Assembly (NCBI GenBank): GCA_964626205.1
Contig: CAZVED010000001.1
Span: 79,070 to 143,069 of the forward strand
Length of the DNA: 64,000 bases
Direction of reading: 5' to 3'
From: CAZVED01 sp964626205
Lineage (GTDB): Bacteria; Patescibacteriota; Patescibacteriia; SG8-24
Below are positions 43,351 through 51,189 of the stretch, in pieces. The notes under the pieces were generated by a model. That model searched no databases. It saw only the letters and a list, made by a program, of their open reading frames with translations, and was not told the DNA's origin. The position numbers and the translations under genes are program-made. Every line of letters starts with the position of its first letter. The stretch's first letter is position 1.

Positions 43351-43371
43351 CCAATCGGTCACGCTTTTTTT
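43341..43371. terminator. Bidirectional terminator shared by convergent genes
   Basis: AGCGTGACC aatc GGTCACGCT with A and T runs; both the methyltransferase stop and the kinase stop lie in or next to it. Confidence 0.92.
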
Positions 43372-44507
43372 GTTAGTGGTAACTCAATCGAGAAGGTCGA
43401 ACCTGCCCCTTCCTTCGATACGAAACTGAGCGTGCCGCCGTGGGCTTCGATATAGTACTTGGCGACATAGAGACCGAGACCGGAGGCATCCGGTTCCATG
43501 ATGGAGGCGTTCGATCCACGGAAGAAACGCAGGAAGACCCTTTTCTGTTCCAACATCGGGATTCCGACACCGGTATCAGCGACCTCGATACGGACCTTGT
43601 CGTCGTTCTTTTTCATCTGCACCGTGATCGTTCCGCCGGAATGGGAATATCGCATGGCATTCTCGATGAGCTTGGCGAGCGCGGCACGGAACTTCGCGGC
43701 GTCCACCATCACGGTCGGGAGATCGATCTCTTTCCAGATGGCTTGGCACGTCAGGGAGTTGTTCTCGCAACGTTTCGCGAATTCCCCGATAACCCCAAGG
43801 ACGAGGCTTTCCAGATCGACCTCTTCCTTTTCGAGGGTGATTCGGCCTTCTTCGATATCGATGGCGGTCAGGAGGTCGCTGAGGCGGCGTAGGATCTCGG
43901 TCGTCGCCTCATAGCTTACGCGGACAAGCGATTCGTTTTCCTTGTTGATCTTGGCAAATTCGCTCGAGAGGAGCATTTCGAGGTTCCAGCGCACGGCATT
44001 GAGCGGTGTGCGGAATTGGTGGGAGACGATCTGGATGAACTTGCTTTTGAGGACATCGAGTTCCTTGATGCGCAATTCGTCCGCGTGGTGTTTCTCCAAG
44101 GATTCCTTCTCGAGCGTGATATCCTCGGTGAAACCGGCAGCGCGGTATGGTTCGTTTTTCTCGTTCAAGACAGGGTAGGAACGGAATCGTATCCACCGTA
44201 AGGTCCCATCGGGTCGACGAATCCTAACCTCCTCGGAGGACGGCTTGCCGGCAATGCCGTTCTGTGTGGCGCGGAGCATGAGCGGTTGATCCTCCTCCAC
44301 GATCGCCGCGAACCATTTTTCCGGATTCGCGTACGCCTCGGCGATGGGGAAGCCGAAGATCGTCTCGAATGACGGACTGAGATAGAGGAGCTTGCCGGTA
44401 TGCGGATCAACCAAGAAGAACAGCTCTTTGAGATTTTCGGTTATCTGTTGAAGTTGCTGCTCGCTCTCCCTGATGTCGCTGAGCAGCTTTTTTTTGGTCG
44501 CTGACAT
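43359..44507 (-). CDS. PAS-histidine kinase, probably the -1 frameshift extension of the PAS gene
   Basis: The frame of 382 residues has a PAS domain (LKELFFLVDPHTGKLLYLSP... AAGFTEDIT), a dimerisation helix with the phospho-accepting His in VSHQFRTPLNAV (about 161), and an ATPase domain with N box IENAMRYS, G1 DTGVGIP, F box and G2 GLGLYVAKYY. There is no membrane helix. Its only in-frame ATG (44507) lies within the upstream PAS gene and has no Shine-Dalgarno. Expression is more likely as a fusion through the A8 run at 44488-44495. No response regulator is adjacent. Confidence 0.85.
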   Translation of the reverse strand: MSATKKKLLSDIRESEQQLQQITENLKELFFLVDPHTGKLLYLSPSFETIFGFPIAEAYANPEKWFAAIVEEDQPLMLRATQNGIAGKPSSEEVRIRRPDGTLRWIRFRSYPVLNEKNEPYRAAGFTEDITLEKESLEKHHADELRIKELDVLKSKFIQIVSHQFRTPLNAVRWNLEMLLSSEFAKINKENESLVRVSYEATTEILRRLSDLLTAIDIEEGRITLEKEEVDLESLVLGVIGEFAKRCENNSLTCQAIWKEIDLPTVMVDAAKFRAALAKLIENAMRYSHSGGTITVQMKKNDDKVRIEVADTGVGIPMLEQKRVFLRFFRGSNASIMEPDASGLGLYVAKYYIEAHGGTLSFVSKEGAGSTFSIELPLTKKA

Positions 44508-44871
44508 CCATTTCGACGCCGACGAAACCAGAAAGTTCTTCGCCGTCGATAATGACAGGTGTCATCCAGATTTCCGCGGTGTACGTTTCTCCGCTCATGC
44601 GCGTCTGCTGGAGTTCGCCATGGAACGGTTGTTTTTCGACCTTGATTGCCTGCCACATGCGGTCGTAGAACTCCGCCGGCATCTTTCCGCCCCAAAGGCT
44701 CAGTGGCTTACCGATCATCTCTTTCCGATCATATCCGGTGATCCTTTGTGCGGCCGGGTTGGCGTAGACGATGATACCGTCCGCATCGGCGAAGATCATG
44801 TGAACGGGGGAGAATTCCGCGGCAATGCGGAACTTGTCCGCGTCGAACGTGACGTCGTTGTTGTTGGTCAT
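44407..44871 (-). CDS. PAS domain protein upstream of and overlapping the kinase
   Basis: This 154-residue frame has a PAS domain, AAEFSPVHMIFADADGIIVY at 17-36 and ELSGFVGVEMDVSDQKK at 110-126. The PAS fold ends exactly at the A-rich run; the last 28 residues in this frame look random. Continuing in the -1 frame gives KKLLSDIRESEQQL, the natural PAS-to-PAS linker. It overlaps the sortase stop by 4 nt (ATGA). Confidence 0.8.
   Translation of the reverse strand: MTNNNDVTFDADKFRIAAEFSPVHMIFADADGIIVYANPAAQRITGYDRKEMIGKPLSLWGGKMPAEFYDRMWQAIKVEKQPFHGELQQTRMSGETYTAEIWMTPVIIDGEELSGFVGVEMDVSDQKKAAQRHQGERAATSTDNRKSQRAVLLG
44456..44495 (-). promoter_or_regulatory. Candidate -1 ribosomal frameshift site
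   Basis: On the minus strand an A8 run (44495-44488; slippery A AAA AAA G) is followed at once by GCTGCTC, which can pair with GAGCAGC 18 nt later (44481-44487 with 44456-44462). A -1 slip joins the PAS and kinase frames. An assembly or real single-base indel in the homopolymer is the alternative. Confidence 0.55.
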
Positions 44872-45686
44872 GGAGATGGCGATAGGGTTTCTGAATCGAG
44901 GAGAGAAGGGGTGGCCGCTTCCACGACCTCGTCGGCGAAGACCACCAATCGTTCCGTGTACTGTCGCTCACTCTGGTCCCACGTTCCGGAGCAGGTGACG
45001 AGATTGAGGTGGGCTTTTCCATCCGTCGAAAAGAAGACCTCGGTCGCGTCCGCTGCGGCGTCGTATTCGCGGATTCCGCGTACGACGAACGAAGTGCTTT
45101 TACCGTCGCCTGCTTGTACGGTGATAATGTCGCCGGGCTTGAGCGTGTGCAGCTTGGCAAAGACCGCATGCGCGCTGTACATCCAACTGACGTGTCCGGC
45201 GATGACTGCGCTCCCGACCTCTCCCGGGCGTGGGCCGAGCGCGTACCAAGCGGTGTCTGCAGGGCGTTTGGGAACGTCCATGGAGCCGTCGGCAGCCAAG
45301 CCGACCGCTCCGATCGGCGCGTTGACGCCGATTGCGGGAATGAGGAGGCGGGATGGCGCGGAGGTGTCAGCGGTTGCGGTGGTTGGTGGAGGAACAGGTG
45401 AAGAGGTAGGTGAGACAGCGCGTGCCGTGACGACGGCTTGTGGAGTCGGAACGGTTTCTGGTACGGAAGGGAGCGGAACGTCATGCGTGTCGAGGTCTTC
45501 CAGTACAAGCGGGGCGGGTAGGGAGACGGGCATCGTGAGGAGCTCACGATGGTCTTCGAGTGCGACGGGTTGCAGTATCGTATCCAAGAGAAAAGTCGGC
45601 CAGATGAGCGCATTGAGCACGACCAAAAAGATCGCGGAGGCTTCCAGAACCCGATACGTCTTTTGATGCGGTCCTTTTCTATGCAT
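44868..45686 (-). CDS. Sortase (class E/F-like)
   Basis: This 272-residue transpeptidase has one N-terminal transmembrane helix (LEASAIFLVVLNALIWPTFL) and a Pro/Thr/Val-rich stalk of about 70 residues. The sortase barrel has the catalytic triad His165 (IAGHVSWM), Cys232 (LVTCSGTWD) and Arg246 (QYTERLVVFA). It cuts LPxTG signals and links proteins to the wall. The LPNTG protein encoded just upstream (45754-47544) is the obvious substrate. The frame starts 10 bp after the substrate gene's terminator, so it depends on read-through or an unseen promoter. Confidence 0.93.
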   Translation of the reverse strand: MHRKGPHQKTYRVLEASAIFLVVLNALIWPTFLLDTILQPVALEDHRELLTMPVSLPAPLVLEDLDTHDVPLPSVPETVPTPQAVVTARAVSPTSSPVPPPTTATADTSAPSRLLIPAIGVNAPIGAVGLAADGSMDVPKRPADTAWYALGPRPGEVGSAVIAGHVSWMYSAHAVFAKLHTLKPGDIITVQAGDGKSTSFVVRGIREYDAAADATEVFFSTDGKAHLNLVTCSGTWDQSERQYTERLVVFADEVVEAATPSLLDSETLSPSP

Positions 45687-45695
45687 ACCTTTTTG

Positions 45696-45732
45696 AAAGA
45701 GAGGTCGGACGAACGACGTCCGACCTCTCTTT
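45696..45732 (-). terminator. Strong hairpin between LPXTG gene and sortase
   Basis: AAAGAGAGGTCGGAC / GTCCGACCTCTCTTT, 15-bp perfect arms. The T run is short (three), so termination may be partial. Confidence 0.75.
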
Positions 45733-45753
45733 GCCGTTTCTTCTCCTGATGAC

Positions 45754-47544
45754 TTACGCCGTCCGCTTCTTGCGCAATGCTGCGAAGAGGAGCGAGGCGA
45801 CGACGATTCCTGCGAGGAGGCTCCAAGCGAGCATGTTCCCCGGAGAGAGGGAGCCCGTGTTCGGGAGCGTCGGGACGACGACCGGAGCGACGGCGACGAC
45901 GACTGTCGCGATCGCGAAGTCGCGGGCGGTCAGGCCATTGGCATCACCGGCCGCAACGACGGTGTTCACTGTCGTCTGCGTGAGGTTCGTGCTGCAGGTG
46001 TAGACCCAGGACTCCGTCGGCTCCAACAGCGCGTTGCCGTTGGCATCGCCAGAGACGTAGCTCACCGGGCCGCACTTGTCGTCCGTGAGGCGGACGTTCT
46101 GCAGCGGCACGGTACCCGGGTTGGTGACCCTATTGGTGTACGTGACCATTCCACCGCCAGCGAGGAGTGTCAGCGGGTTCGGGACCTTGGTCACGTTAAT
46201 CAGCGGAGGAACAATCGGTGCGCCGACGACGACTGTGGCGCTCGCGATGTCGGTCGCAGAAAGGCCATTCGCCCAACCCTTCGCGACGATGGTGTTGGTG
46301 TGCGTTTCTGTGAGCTGGGTGAAGCAGTGATACACCCACGTCTCATTCACGTCGAGCTGATTGTCGTTGTCGGTGTCACCGGAGGTCCGGTTGATAGGGC
46401 TGCAAGTGTCTCCGATCATTGAGATGTCGGTCACTGGGACGGTTCCGATGTTGCGGAGCGTGTAGGTGTAGTCCACGAGACCTGGACCGCCAGGCAAGGA
46501 GAGCGGGCTCGGCACCTTCACGACATCAATCAACGGCGGGACAGGGGGAGCCACTGGTGCTACTGGCTCGGCGATGTCGTTGTTCGTGATAATGCAGAAC
46601 TTGTGCTCATTAGCACCGAGGCTGATACCGCCGGTTGCGTTGCAATCACCGGAGAACGACTGTGTGTACCCGGCAGTGTTCGTTTCTGTGGCGTAGTAGA
46701 GGGATGCCGATGCAGGGAATACCGTTGCGCTGCCGGATACGACGGATACGCCGGATACGGACAAGGGGAAGTCGACGACGTGCTTGGTACCGCCGCCATC
46801 GTTGATGACGTGCTTAACGACGGTGATGCTCGACTGTTGCGAACCGCCGCCCGGCGCTTGTGCGCACGTCGGCTCGGTAATCTGCGAGTTGATCATCGTC
46901 ACCTGGGCGATGTGCGACAAGGCGCGTCCTTTCAAGGTCGCGGAATCCCCAAGGGAGATGAGCGAGGTGTTGGTGATGATGGTTCCTTCCATGTGCGACC
47001 CGGCGCCGATGGTCATGGAATCCGCAACTGCCCAGAATACGTCGCTCGCGCAGGCACCGTTCGTCAGGACCATCTGTCCAGTGACCGGAGTCGTGGAGGA
47101 GCCGAGGAAGACGTAGACACCAGCACCGTCGAGCGTAAGGGTGCCGTTCAGTGAGGTTGCAGCAACATTATAGGTGCCCGGTCCAATCGTGTTGACCCCA
47201 GCAAGATCGAGAATGACGCCAGGACCTTGGGCTGTGAGTGCACCATAGGCGTTGCTGATGTCAGTCTGGAGCGCGGCCGGAGTCGGGGCGATGATCGATC
47301 CATCGACCTGTGTCACGTCGTCGAGGTTCGTGATGCTTGGCAAGGAATCAGCACCGACGTTGCCCCAGTGATGCGTCGTTCCGACGTTGGAATTATTCGT
47401 TACCCCTGCCTTACCCCAAGCCGAGAAAGGAGCGGCGGTACCAAGGTTTGGTGCCGTTGCCGCAGAAACAGAAATCGGCGTGACAACGCCGAAGAAGAAC
47501 GAGAGCACCGCAGTTGCTAGCGAGAGCTTATTGAGTATTTTCAC
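45754..47544 (-). CDS. LPXTG surface protein with DUF3494 ice-binding-like domain
   Basis: This 596-residue protein has a signal peptide (ATAVLSFFFGVVTPISVSAA). A DUF3494 domain at about 30-225 has GPGTYNVAATSLNGTLTLDG, VFWAVADSMTIGAGSHMEG and TLKGRALSHIAQVTMINSQI. A Gly/Ser/Gln linker, a prealbumin-like segment and two DUF11-like repeats (IDVVKVPSPLSLPGG, INVTKVPNPLTLLAGG) follow. It ends with LPNTG (560-564), a hydrophobic helix and RKKR, a complete sorting signal. DUF3494 proteins bind ice or act as adhesins. The start is GTG with no Shine-Dalgarno. Confidence 0.92.
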   Translation of the reverse strand: MKILNKLSLATAVLSFFFGVVTPISVSAATAPNLGTAAPFSAWGKAGVTNNSNVGTTHHWGNVGADSLPSITNLDDVTQVDGSIIAPTPAALQTDISNAYGALTAQGPGVILDLAGVNTIGPGTYNVAATSLNGTLTLDGAGVYVFLGSSTTPVTGQMVLTNGACASDVFWAVADSMTIGAGSHMEGTIITNTSLISLGDSATLKGRALSHIAQVTMINSQITEPTCAQAPGGGSQQSSITVVKHVINDGGGTKHVVDFPLSVSGVSVVSGSATVFPASASLYYATETNTAGYTQSFSGDCNATGGISLGANEHKFCIITNNDIAEPVAPVAPPVPPLIDVVKVPSPLSLPGGPGLVDYTYTLRNIGTVPVTDISMIGDTCSPINRTSGDTDNDNQLDVNETWVYHCFTQLTETHTNTIVAKGWANGLSATDIASATVVVGAPIVPPLINVTKVPNPLTLLAGGGMVTYTNRVTNPGTVPLQNVRLTDDKCGPVSYVSGDANGNALLEPTESWVYTCSTNLTQTTVNTVVAAGDANGLTARDFAIATVVVAVAPVVVPTLPNTGSLSPGNMLAWSLLAGIVVASLLFAALRKKRTA

Positions 47545-47673
47545 ACGTATCGTTGTGAACCAATCTGGAGCATGACCGTGGAGTCAAGTGCTACAGCAAT
47601 GAGTTATTTACTTGTGTAGGTTAGCACATTTTTCATGGGGGGTGTGGAAAAAAAGTGGATAACTTTTTGTCAG
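47545..47673. other. Intergenic region, no gene seen
   Basis: AT-richer than its surroundings. It contains a TTGACT (leftward) at about 47570 that may be the -35 for the LPXTG gene, and an AGTGGATAA one base off a DnaA box; there is no cluster, so no origin is claimed. Confidence 0.4.
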
Positions 47674-48387
47674 TTAAGCTCGTTCGGCATCTTCCTTTTC
47701 CTTGCGGAGCTGGTCATCCTCTCTCTTCATGGCGCGTTCCGCGACAGATTGTTTGGTGTAGAGACGCATCAGCGAGAAGATGACGGATCCTGCGAAAATG
47801 ATGCAACCGGCATTCAAAAGGAAGATAACGAACGCATGCGCGATCATGTCGCCGTCGAAGCGGGCGATGCCGAGGCCGGTGACCGCCAGCGGGGGAATGA
47901 GCGACGCGGCAACGGCGACGCCTGGTAGTGCTGCGCTGAGGTGCGGTTTGATGAGCGCGTACGCTGCTGCGGAACCGGCAACGACCGCAATGAGTGCGGA
48001 GAAGATGTTGGGCTCAAGGCGCGCGGCAATCTGCGCGTTCAGCTCTGGGCCGAGTCCTGCGACAGGGGCGAAGAGGAGTGATACGGCTGCGGCAGTCGGG
48101 ATAGCGAAGAGTATCGAGCGACCGACGGTCATGAAAGATCGCGAGATAAGCGCGCGGTCGGCCATGACAACGCCCATGGCAACGCCGAGGATGGGGGAGA
48201 GCAGCGGCGCGATGAGCATGCTGCCGATGATGACACCGGCGTCGTCGATGAGCAGACCGAACGTCGCCATCGTGACCGAAAGGACGATGAGAAGGAAGAA
48301 GTCGTCATGCGGCGTGCTATCGGCGATGAGGCGTTCGACGGCTTCCGATTTGTTCTTTTCGACGAGGCTGCTGAAGAGAGTTGTCAT
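47674..48387 (-). CDS. DUF389 membrane protein
   Basis: This 237-residue protein has five or six transmembrane helices. DDFFLLIVLSVTMATFGLLIDDAGVIIGSMLIAPLLSPI and ALPGVAVAASLIPPLAVTGLG are the conserved DUF389 segments. The C-terminus is charged and cytoplasmic. The biochemical function is unknown. Its promoter overlaps a palindrome. Confidence 0.93.
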   Translation of the reverse strand: MTTLFSSLVEKNKSEAVERLIADSTPHDDFFLLIVLSVTMATFGLLIDDAGVIIGSMLIAPLLSPILGVAMGVVMADRALISRSFMTVGRSILFAIPTAAAVSLLFAPVAGLGPELNAQIAARLEPNIFSALIAVVAGSAAAYALIKPHLSAALPGVAVAASLIPPLAVTGLGIARFDGDMIAHAFVIFLLNAGCIIFAGSVIFSLMRLYTKQSVAERAMKREDDQLRKEKEDAERA

Positions 48388-48438
48388 ACGATGGGTTTAT
48401 GTTCGAACTGATACGGAAACGTCGACGAGATGCATCTT

Positions 48439-48456
48439 TTTCAGCATATGCTGAAA
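48439..48456 (-). promoter_or_regulatory. Perfect 18-bp palindrome at DUF389 start site
   Basis: TTTCAGCATATGCTGAAA begins at the downstream edge of the -10 hexamer, a classic operator position. Flanking GATACGG/CCGTATC (48408 and 48459) forms an outer inverted repeat. Confidence 0.6.
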
Positions 48457-48484
48457 GGATACCGTATCGGTTAGCGCATAACAA
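48456..48484 (-). promoter_or_regulatory. Promoter of DUF389 gene
   Basis: TTGTTA, 17 bp, TATCCT reading leftward. Confidence 0.7.
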
Positions 48485-48491
48485 AGCATAC

Positions 48492-48522
48492 AAAAAGCCG
48501 CCCTTCATGATGAGGGGCGGCT
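48492..48522 (-). terminator. Intrinsic terminator of lipoprotein gene
   Basis: GCCGCCC / GGGCGGC hairpin with five T reading leftward. Confidence 0.9.
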
Positions 48523-48545
48523 TACGTGTGGGTCGAGCAGGTCCG

Positions 48546-49139
48546 TTAGGAGCAGGACAGGGTCTGCTGGCTCGCGATCGCCAGCATGCGTGCTTCGCGC
48601 TCCGCGTCCGTCGTGTTCATCGGCCAGACAGCCGTGAAAACGATGACGTGGCCGCTTGCGGGGTTTTGGTGCAGGTGGGTGACGCCGCGCGTGACAGGTC
48701 CTTGTTCGTGGCCGTCCTTGCGCACACCGAAGCCGAACGAAACGGCCTCAGGTGCTCGCTTTGTCGCACCGATGGGCCAAGCGTAGAAGGGTGCGGGTAC
48801 GGAGTTCACGACGTGCTTGTAGACCGCGTCGGTGACACCTTCGAAGTCCGCAGCGGCGCGGGTGAGCTGCACGGTGATGATGAGGTCACCGTCTTGCATC
48901 ACGATCATGCCCTTCTGCGCGTGCACGTCGGCGACATCCGTCCAGCCGGGAAGGCTGATGCCGTACTCGCATGACCCGAGAGCGGCGGTTTCCGTGGCCG
49001 GTGCGACCTCGGTATACCCTTCGCCATAGAAGACGTCGTTCGTCGTGCGTGCCGGAGTCGTGGAAACGGTGTCAGGCGTTGTCGTCGCGCAGCCACCGCA
49101 GATGGCGGTGAGGAGAATGAGCAAAAGGATGCTGTGCAT
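48546..49139 (-). CDS. Hypothetical lipoprotein (197 aa)
   Basis: Signal peptide MHSILLLILLTAICGG then Cys, a short Thr-rich linker, and a compact domain with YGISLPGWTDVADV, GMIVMQDGDLIITVQL and HVIVFTAVWPMN. This looks like a small alpha/beta domain (PsbP/Mog1-like in outline), not assigned. Own promoter and terminator. Confidence 0.7.
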   Translation of the reverse strand: MHSILLLILLTAICGGCATTTPDTVSTTPARTTNDVFYGEGYTEVAPATETAALGSCEYGISLPGWTDVADVHAQKGMIVMQDGDLIITVQLTRAAADFEGVTDAVYKHVVNSVPAPFYAWPIGATKRAPEAVSFGFGVRKDGHEQGPVTRGVTHLHQNPASGHVIVFTAVWPMNTTDAEREARMLAIASQQTLSCS

Positions 49140-49198
49140 GGAAACCTCCCGAAACGGAAGCGGCTGACCCTGCCGAAGGGGTTCATGATGAACGAGGG

Positions 49199-49227
49199 AG
49201 CATAGCAGAAAAACAGCCCTTTGTCAA
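49199..49227 (-). promoter_or_regulatory. Promoter of lipoprotein 48546-49139
   Basis: TTGACA, 17 bp ending TGC, TATGCT reading leftward. Confidence 0.93.
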
Positions 49228-49250
49228 CGGTGGCCGGCCTTATTGAGCTT

Positions 49251-49278
49251 AAAAAAGACCACCACAGGAGGTGGTGGC
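49251..49278 (-). terminator. Intrinsic terminator of SGNH gene
   Basis: ACCACC / GGTGGT hairpin followed by six T reading leftward. Confidence 0.85.
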
Positions 49279-49283
49279 CGGTG

Positions 49284-50063
49284 TCAGCGGAAGGTCGAAT
49301 CCGCGATGGAGCGGAGGTAGGCGGCGTCCCTTTCGGAGAGCCCGGCGGTGAAACCGGATGGACTGATGGGGGCATCGATAATCGTTCGGAGGAGCGTTGC
49401 GGCGGCAAGGTAGGAGCCAAGCTTGCTCGGATGACTGCCGTCGTTCACCCACAGTGCGCGAGCATCGAACGGTCGTTGCGAGGCGTCATCACGAACGATC
49501 TGCGCCCAACGTGTCCCAACCGGAGCGACATCCGCGTTCGTCGCTTGCCGGTAGAGGCGGTAGCCGTGCTGGAGCGCGGAGGTGTGACTGTCGAATGTGC
49601 AGGTCGCAGGTTGCGCGGTGCAGGTATGGTCATCGGTCTCACGTCGCCCCCATGTTTCGTAGAAGACGATCCGAGTATCCGAACGGTTCGCGCGGATGCG
49701 TCGCGCGAGCGCGCGGACATCCGGTAAGCTGTGGCGCCGGACGTCGTCAGTGCAACGACTCGGTACGAGGCTGTGGTCTTGGAGCACGACGACGTCCCAC
49801 GGTTGGGACGCAATCGCCGCAAGCGTCTTCGCGCTGCGTCGATGGTAGGAGAGGGACTTGCCGCCGACGGCCGCGACGTCGACACTGATGTCGTGGCCGA
49901 GGCTACGACCCATTTCCGCGAGCGTCGCTGGCATGTCGTTGAACATCGTGTAGCTGTTGCCGATCATGAGCACGCGGATGGGTTTTGGTGCTTCCGACTC
50001 CTGCGCTGCGGCTATGCCTGAAAGGCAGAGGAGCGCGCCGAGTGCGGCGATATGCCTTTTCAT
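49284..50063 (-). CDS. Secreted SGNH-hydrolase-like protein (DUF4886-like)
   Basis: This 259-residue protein has a signal peptide (HIAALGALLCLSGIAAA). IRVLMIGNSYTMFNDMPATL gives the nucleophile Ser (GNSYT), VVVLQDHS block III and LWVNDGSHPSKLGSYLAA the Asp-His pair of block V. SGNH enzymes remove acetyl or acyl groups, often from glycans. An AGGAGA precedes ATG 50063. Confidence 0.85.
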   Translation of the reverse strand: MKRHIAALGALLCLSGIAAAQESEAPKPIRVLMIGNSYTMFNDMPATLAEMGRSLGHDISVDVAAVGGKSLSYHRRSAKTLAAIASQPWDVVVLQDHSLVPSRCTDDVRRHSLPDVRALARRIRANRSDTRIVFYETWGRRETDDHTCTAQPATCTFDSHTSALQHGYRLYRQATNADVAPVGTRWAQIVRDDASQRPFDARALWVNDGSHPSKLGSYLAAATLLRTIIDAPISPSGFTAGLSERDAAYLRSIADSTFR

Positions 50064-50094
50064 GGGTTCTCCTGGAAAGAACGGTTCTGGTGAC

Positions 50095-50123
50095 AATGGA
50101 CCACGTTTTCCGTGCGCTGTCAA
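50095..50123 (-). promoter_or_regulatory. Promoter of SGNH gene
   Basis: TTGACA, 17 bp, TCCATT reading leftward. Confidence 0.7.
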
Positions 50124-50132
50124 CGGGAGGGG

Positions 50133-50160
50133 TTGCGCGTTGGTGCGGATACGGTAGCAT
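50133..50160 (+). promoter_or_regulatory. Promoter of DUF1338 gene
   Basis: TTGCGC, 16 bp, TAGCAT; divergent from the SGNH promoter. Confidence 0.55.
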
Positions 50161-50196
50161 CATCGGGAACGACGTTCCTTTGGAAGGAGAGCGCAC

Positions 50197-50997
50197 ATGG
50201 ATCTTATCCTGGACCGTATCCTTGCGGAGCTGTGGAAGGATTTCGCAACGCTGAACCCGCGTGCGGCGGAAATCCGCGCCAAGCTCGAAGGTATGGGCGA
50301 GATCGTGGTCGACGACCATATCGCGTTCCGGACCTTCGGCTCGTCGCGGATGAACATGGAAGCCGTGGCCAAGCGGTTCGAAGCGCACGGCTACGCACGG
50401 AAAGGTGAGTACGCGTTTCCGGAGCGGCGCGTTGTCGCGATGCATCTGGAGCCGCCGGAAGAACAGCTGCCGAAGATCTTCGTGAGCGAGCTGCAGCCCG
50501 GCGGTTGGACGCAGGAGTTCCACCGCATCGTCTACCGCCTCATTCAGCAAGTGCCGAACGAGTACGCGGAGAGCGATGCGTTCCTGTGGTCAGGCGCGCC
50601 GTGGCGGCTTCCGACGTGGGGTGAGTACGAAGCGCTCGCCGTCGAGTCGGAGTATGCTTCGTGGGTCGCCGTCTTCGGGACGCGTGCGAACCATTACGCG
50701 CTTCTGCTCAATGCGCTCCGTTTCACCGACGACCTCCGTACGTTCAACGCATTCATCGAGGGTCTCGGCTACAACCTGAACAGGGATGGCGGTAAGGTGA
50801 AGGGGAGTCCCGAAGCCGGTCTCGAGCAGTCGTCCATCATGGCCAAGGCCACGATGATGGACTTCGCGGACGGGAAGGCGAGCGTCCCCGGATGTTTCTA
50901 TGAGTTCGCCAAACGGTATCCTGGTCCGGACGGCGAGCTCTTCCAGGGCTTCGTCGAACGCTCCGCTGATCGCATCTTCTCGAGCACGGATCGCTGA
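50197..50997 (+). CDS. DUF1338 (HglS-like) metalloenzyme
   Basis: This 266-residue protein has VVDDHIAFRTFG with the first metal His, RANHYALLLNALRF with the second, and PGCFYEFAKRYPGP with the metal Glu, ending GFVERSADRIFSSTD. This is the pattern of the DUF1338/2-oxoadipate dioxygenase (HglS) family, Fe(II) hydroxyglutarate synthases of lysine breakdown. The substrate here is not established. GGAGAG precedes the start. Confidence 0.88.
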   Translation: MDLILDRILAELWKDFATLNPRAAEIRAKLEGMGEIVVDDHIAFRTFGSSRMNMEAVAKRFEAHGYARKGEYAFPERRVVAMHLEPPEEQLPKIFVSELQPGGWTQEFHRIVYRLIQQVPNEYAESDAFLWSGAPWRLPTWGEYEALAVESEYASWVAVFGTRANHYALLLNALRFTDDLRTFNAFIEGLGYNLNRDGGKVKGSPEAGLEQSSIMAKATMMDFADGKASVPGCFYEFAKRYPGPDGELFQGFVERSADRIFSSTDR

Positions 50998-51005
50998 GTT
51001 TTTCT

Positions 51006-51031
51006 GCCACCGTTGTGCACGGTGGTTTTTT
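51006..51031 (+). terminator. Intrinsic terminator of DUF1338 gene
   Basis: CCACCGT / ACGGTGG hairpin followed by six T. Confidence 0.88.
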
Positions 51032-51044
51032 ATTGTCGCACAGC

Positions 51045-51150
51045 AAGACACATTCCGCTTTGGGGCGGAATGTGTCTTGAAGAGACCATCGATTACGCAG
51101 CTGCCTTGAAGTGTCATGGAGAGCGGCGGCGTCCCGGTTGTCGCCGCCGT
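51045..51150. repeat. Two strong hairpins without T tracts
   Basis: AAGACACATTCCGC / GCGGAATGTGTCTT (51045-51078, perfect 14 bp) and GCGGCGGCG / CGCCGCC (51123-51149). They lie 3' of the beta-helix gene; the role is unknown. Confidence 0.6.
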
Positions 51151-51189
51151 CATGCGCGACGACGGGTGTTCATGGCAGAAACCGGTTGC

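Noticed and set aside
43359..44871. Two independent proteins, PAS and PAS-kinase, with simple gene overlap
   Set aside because: The kinase ATG at 44507 has no ribosome site and lies inside the PAS fold; a frameshifted fusion explains the domain boundaries better, though an assembly indel is not excluded.
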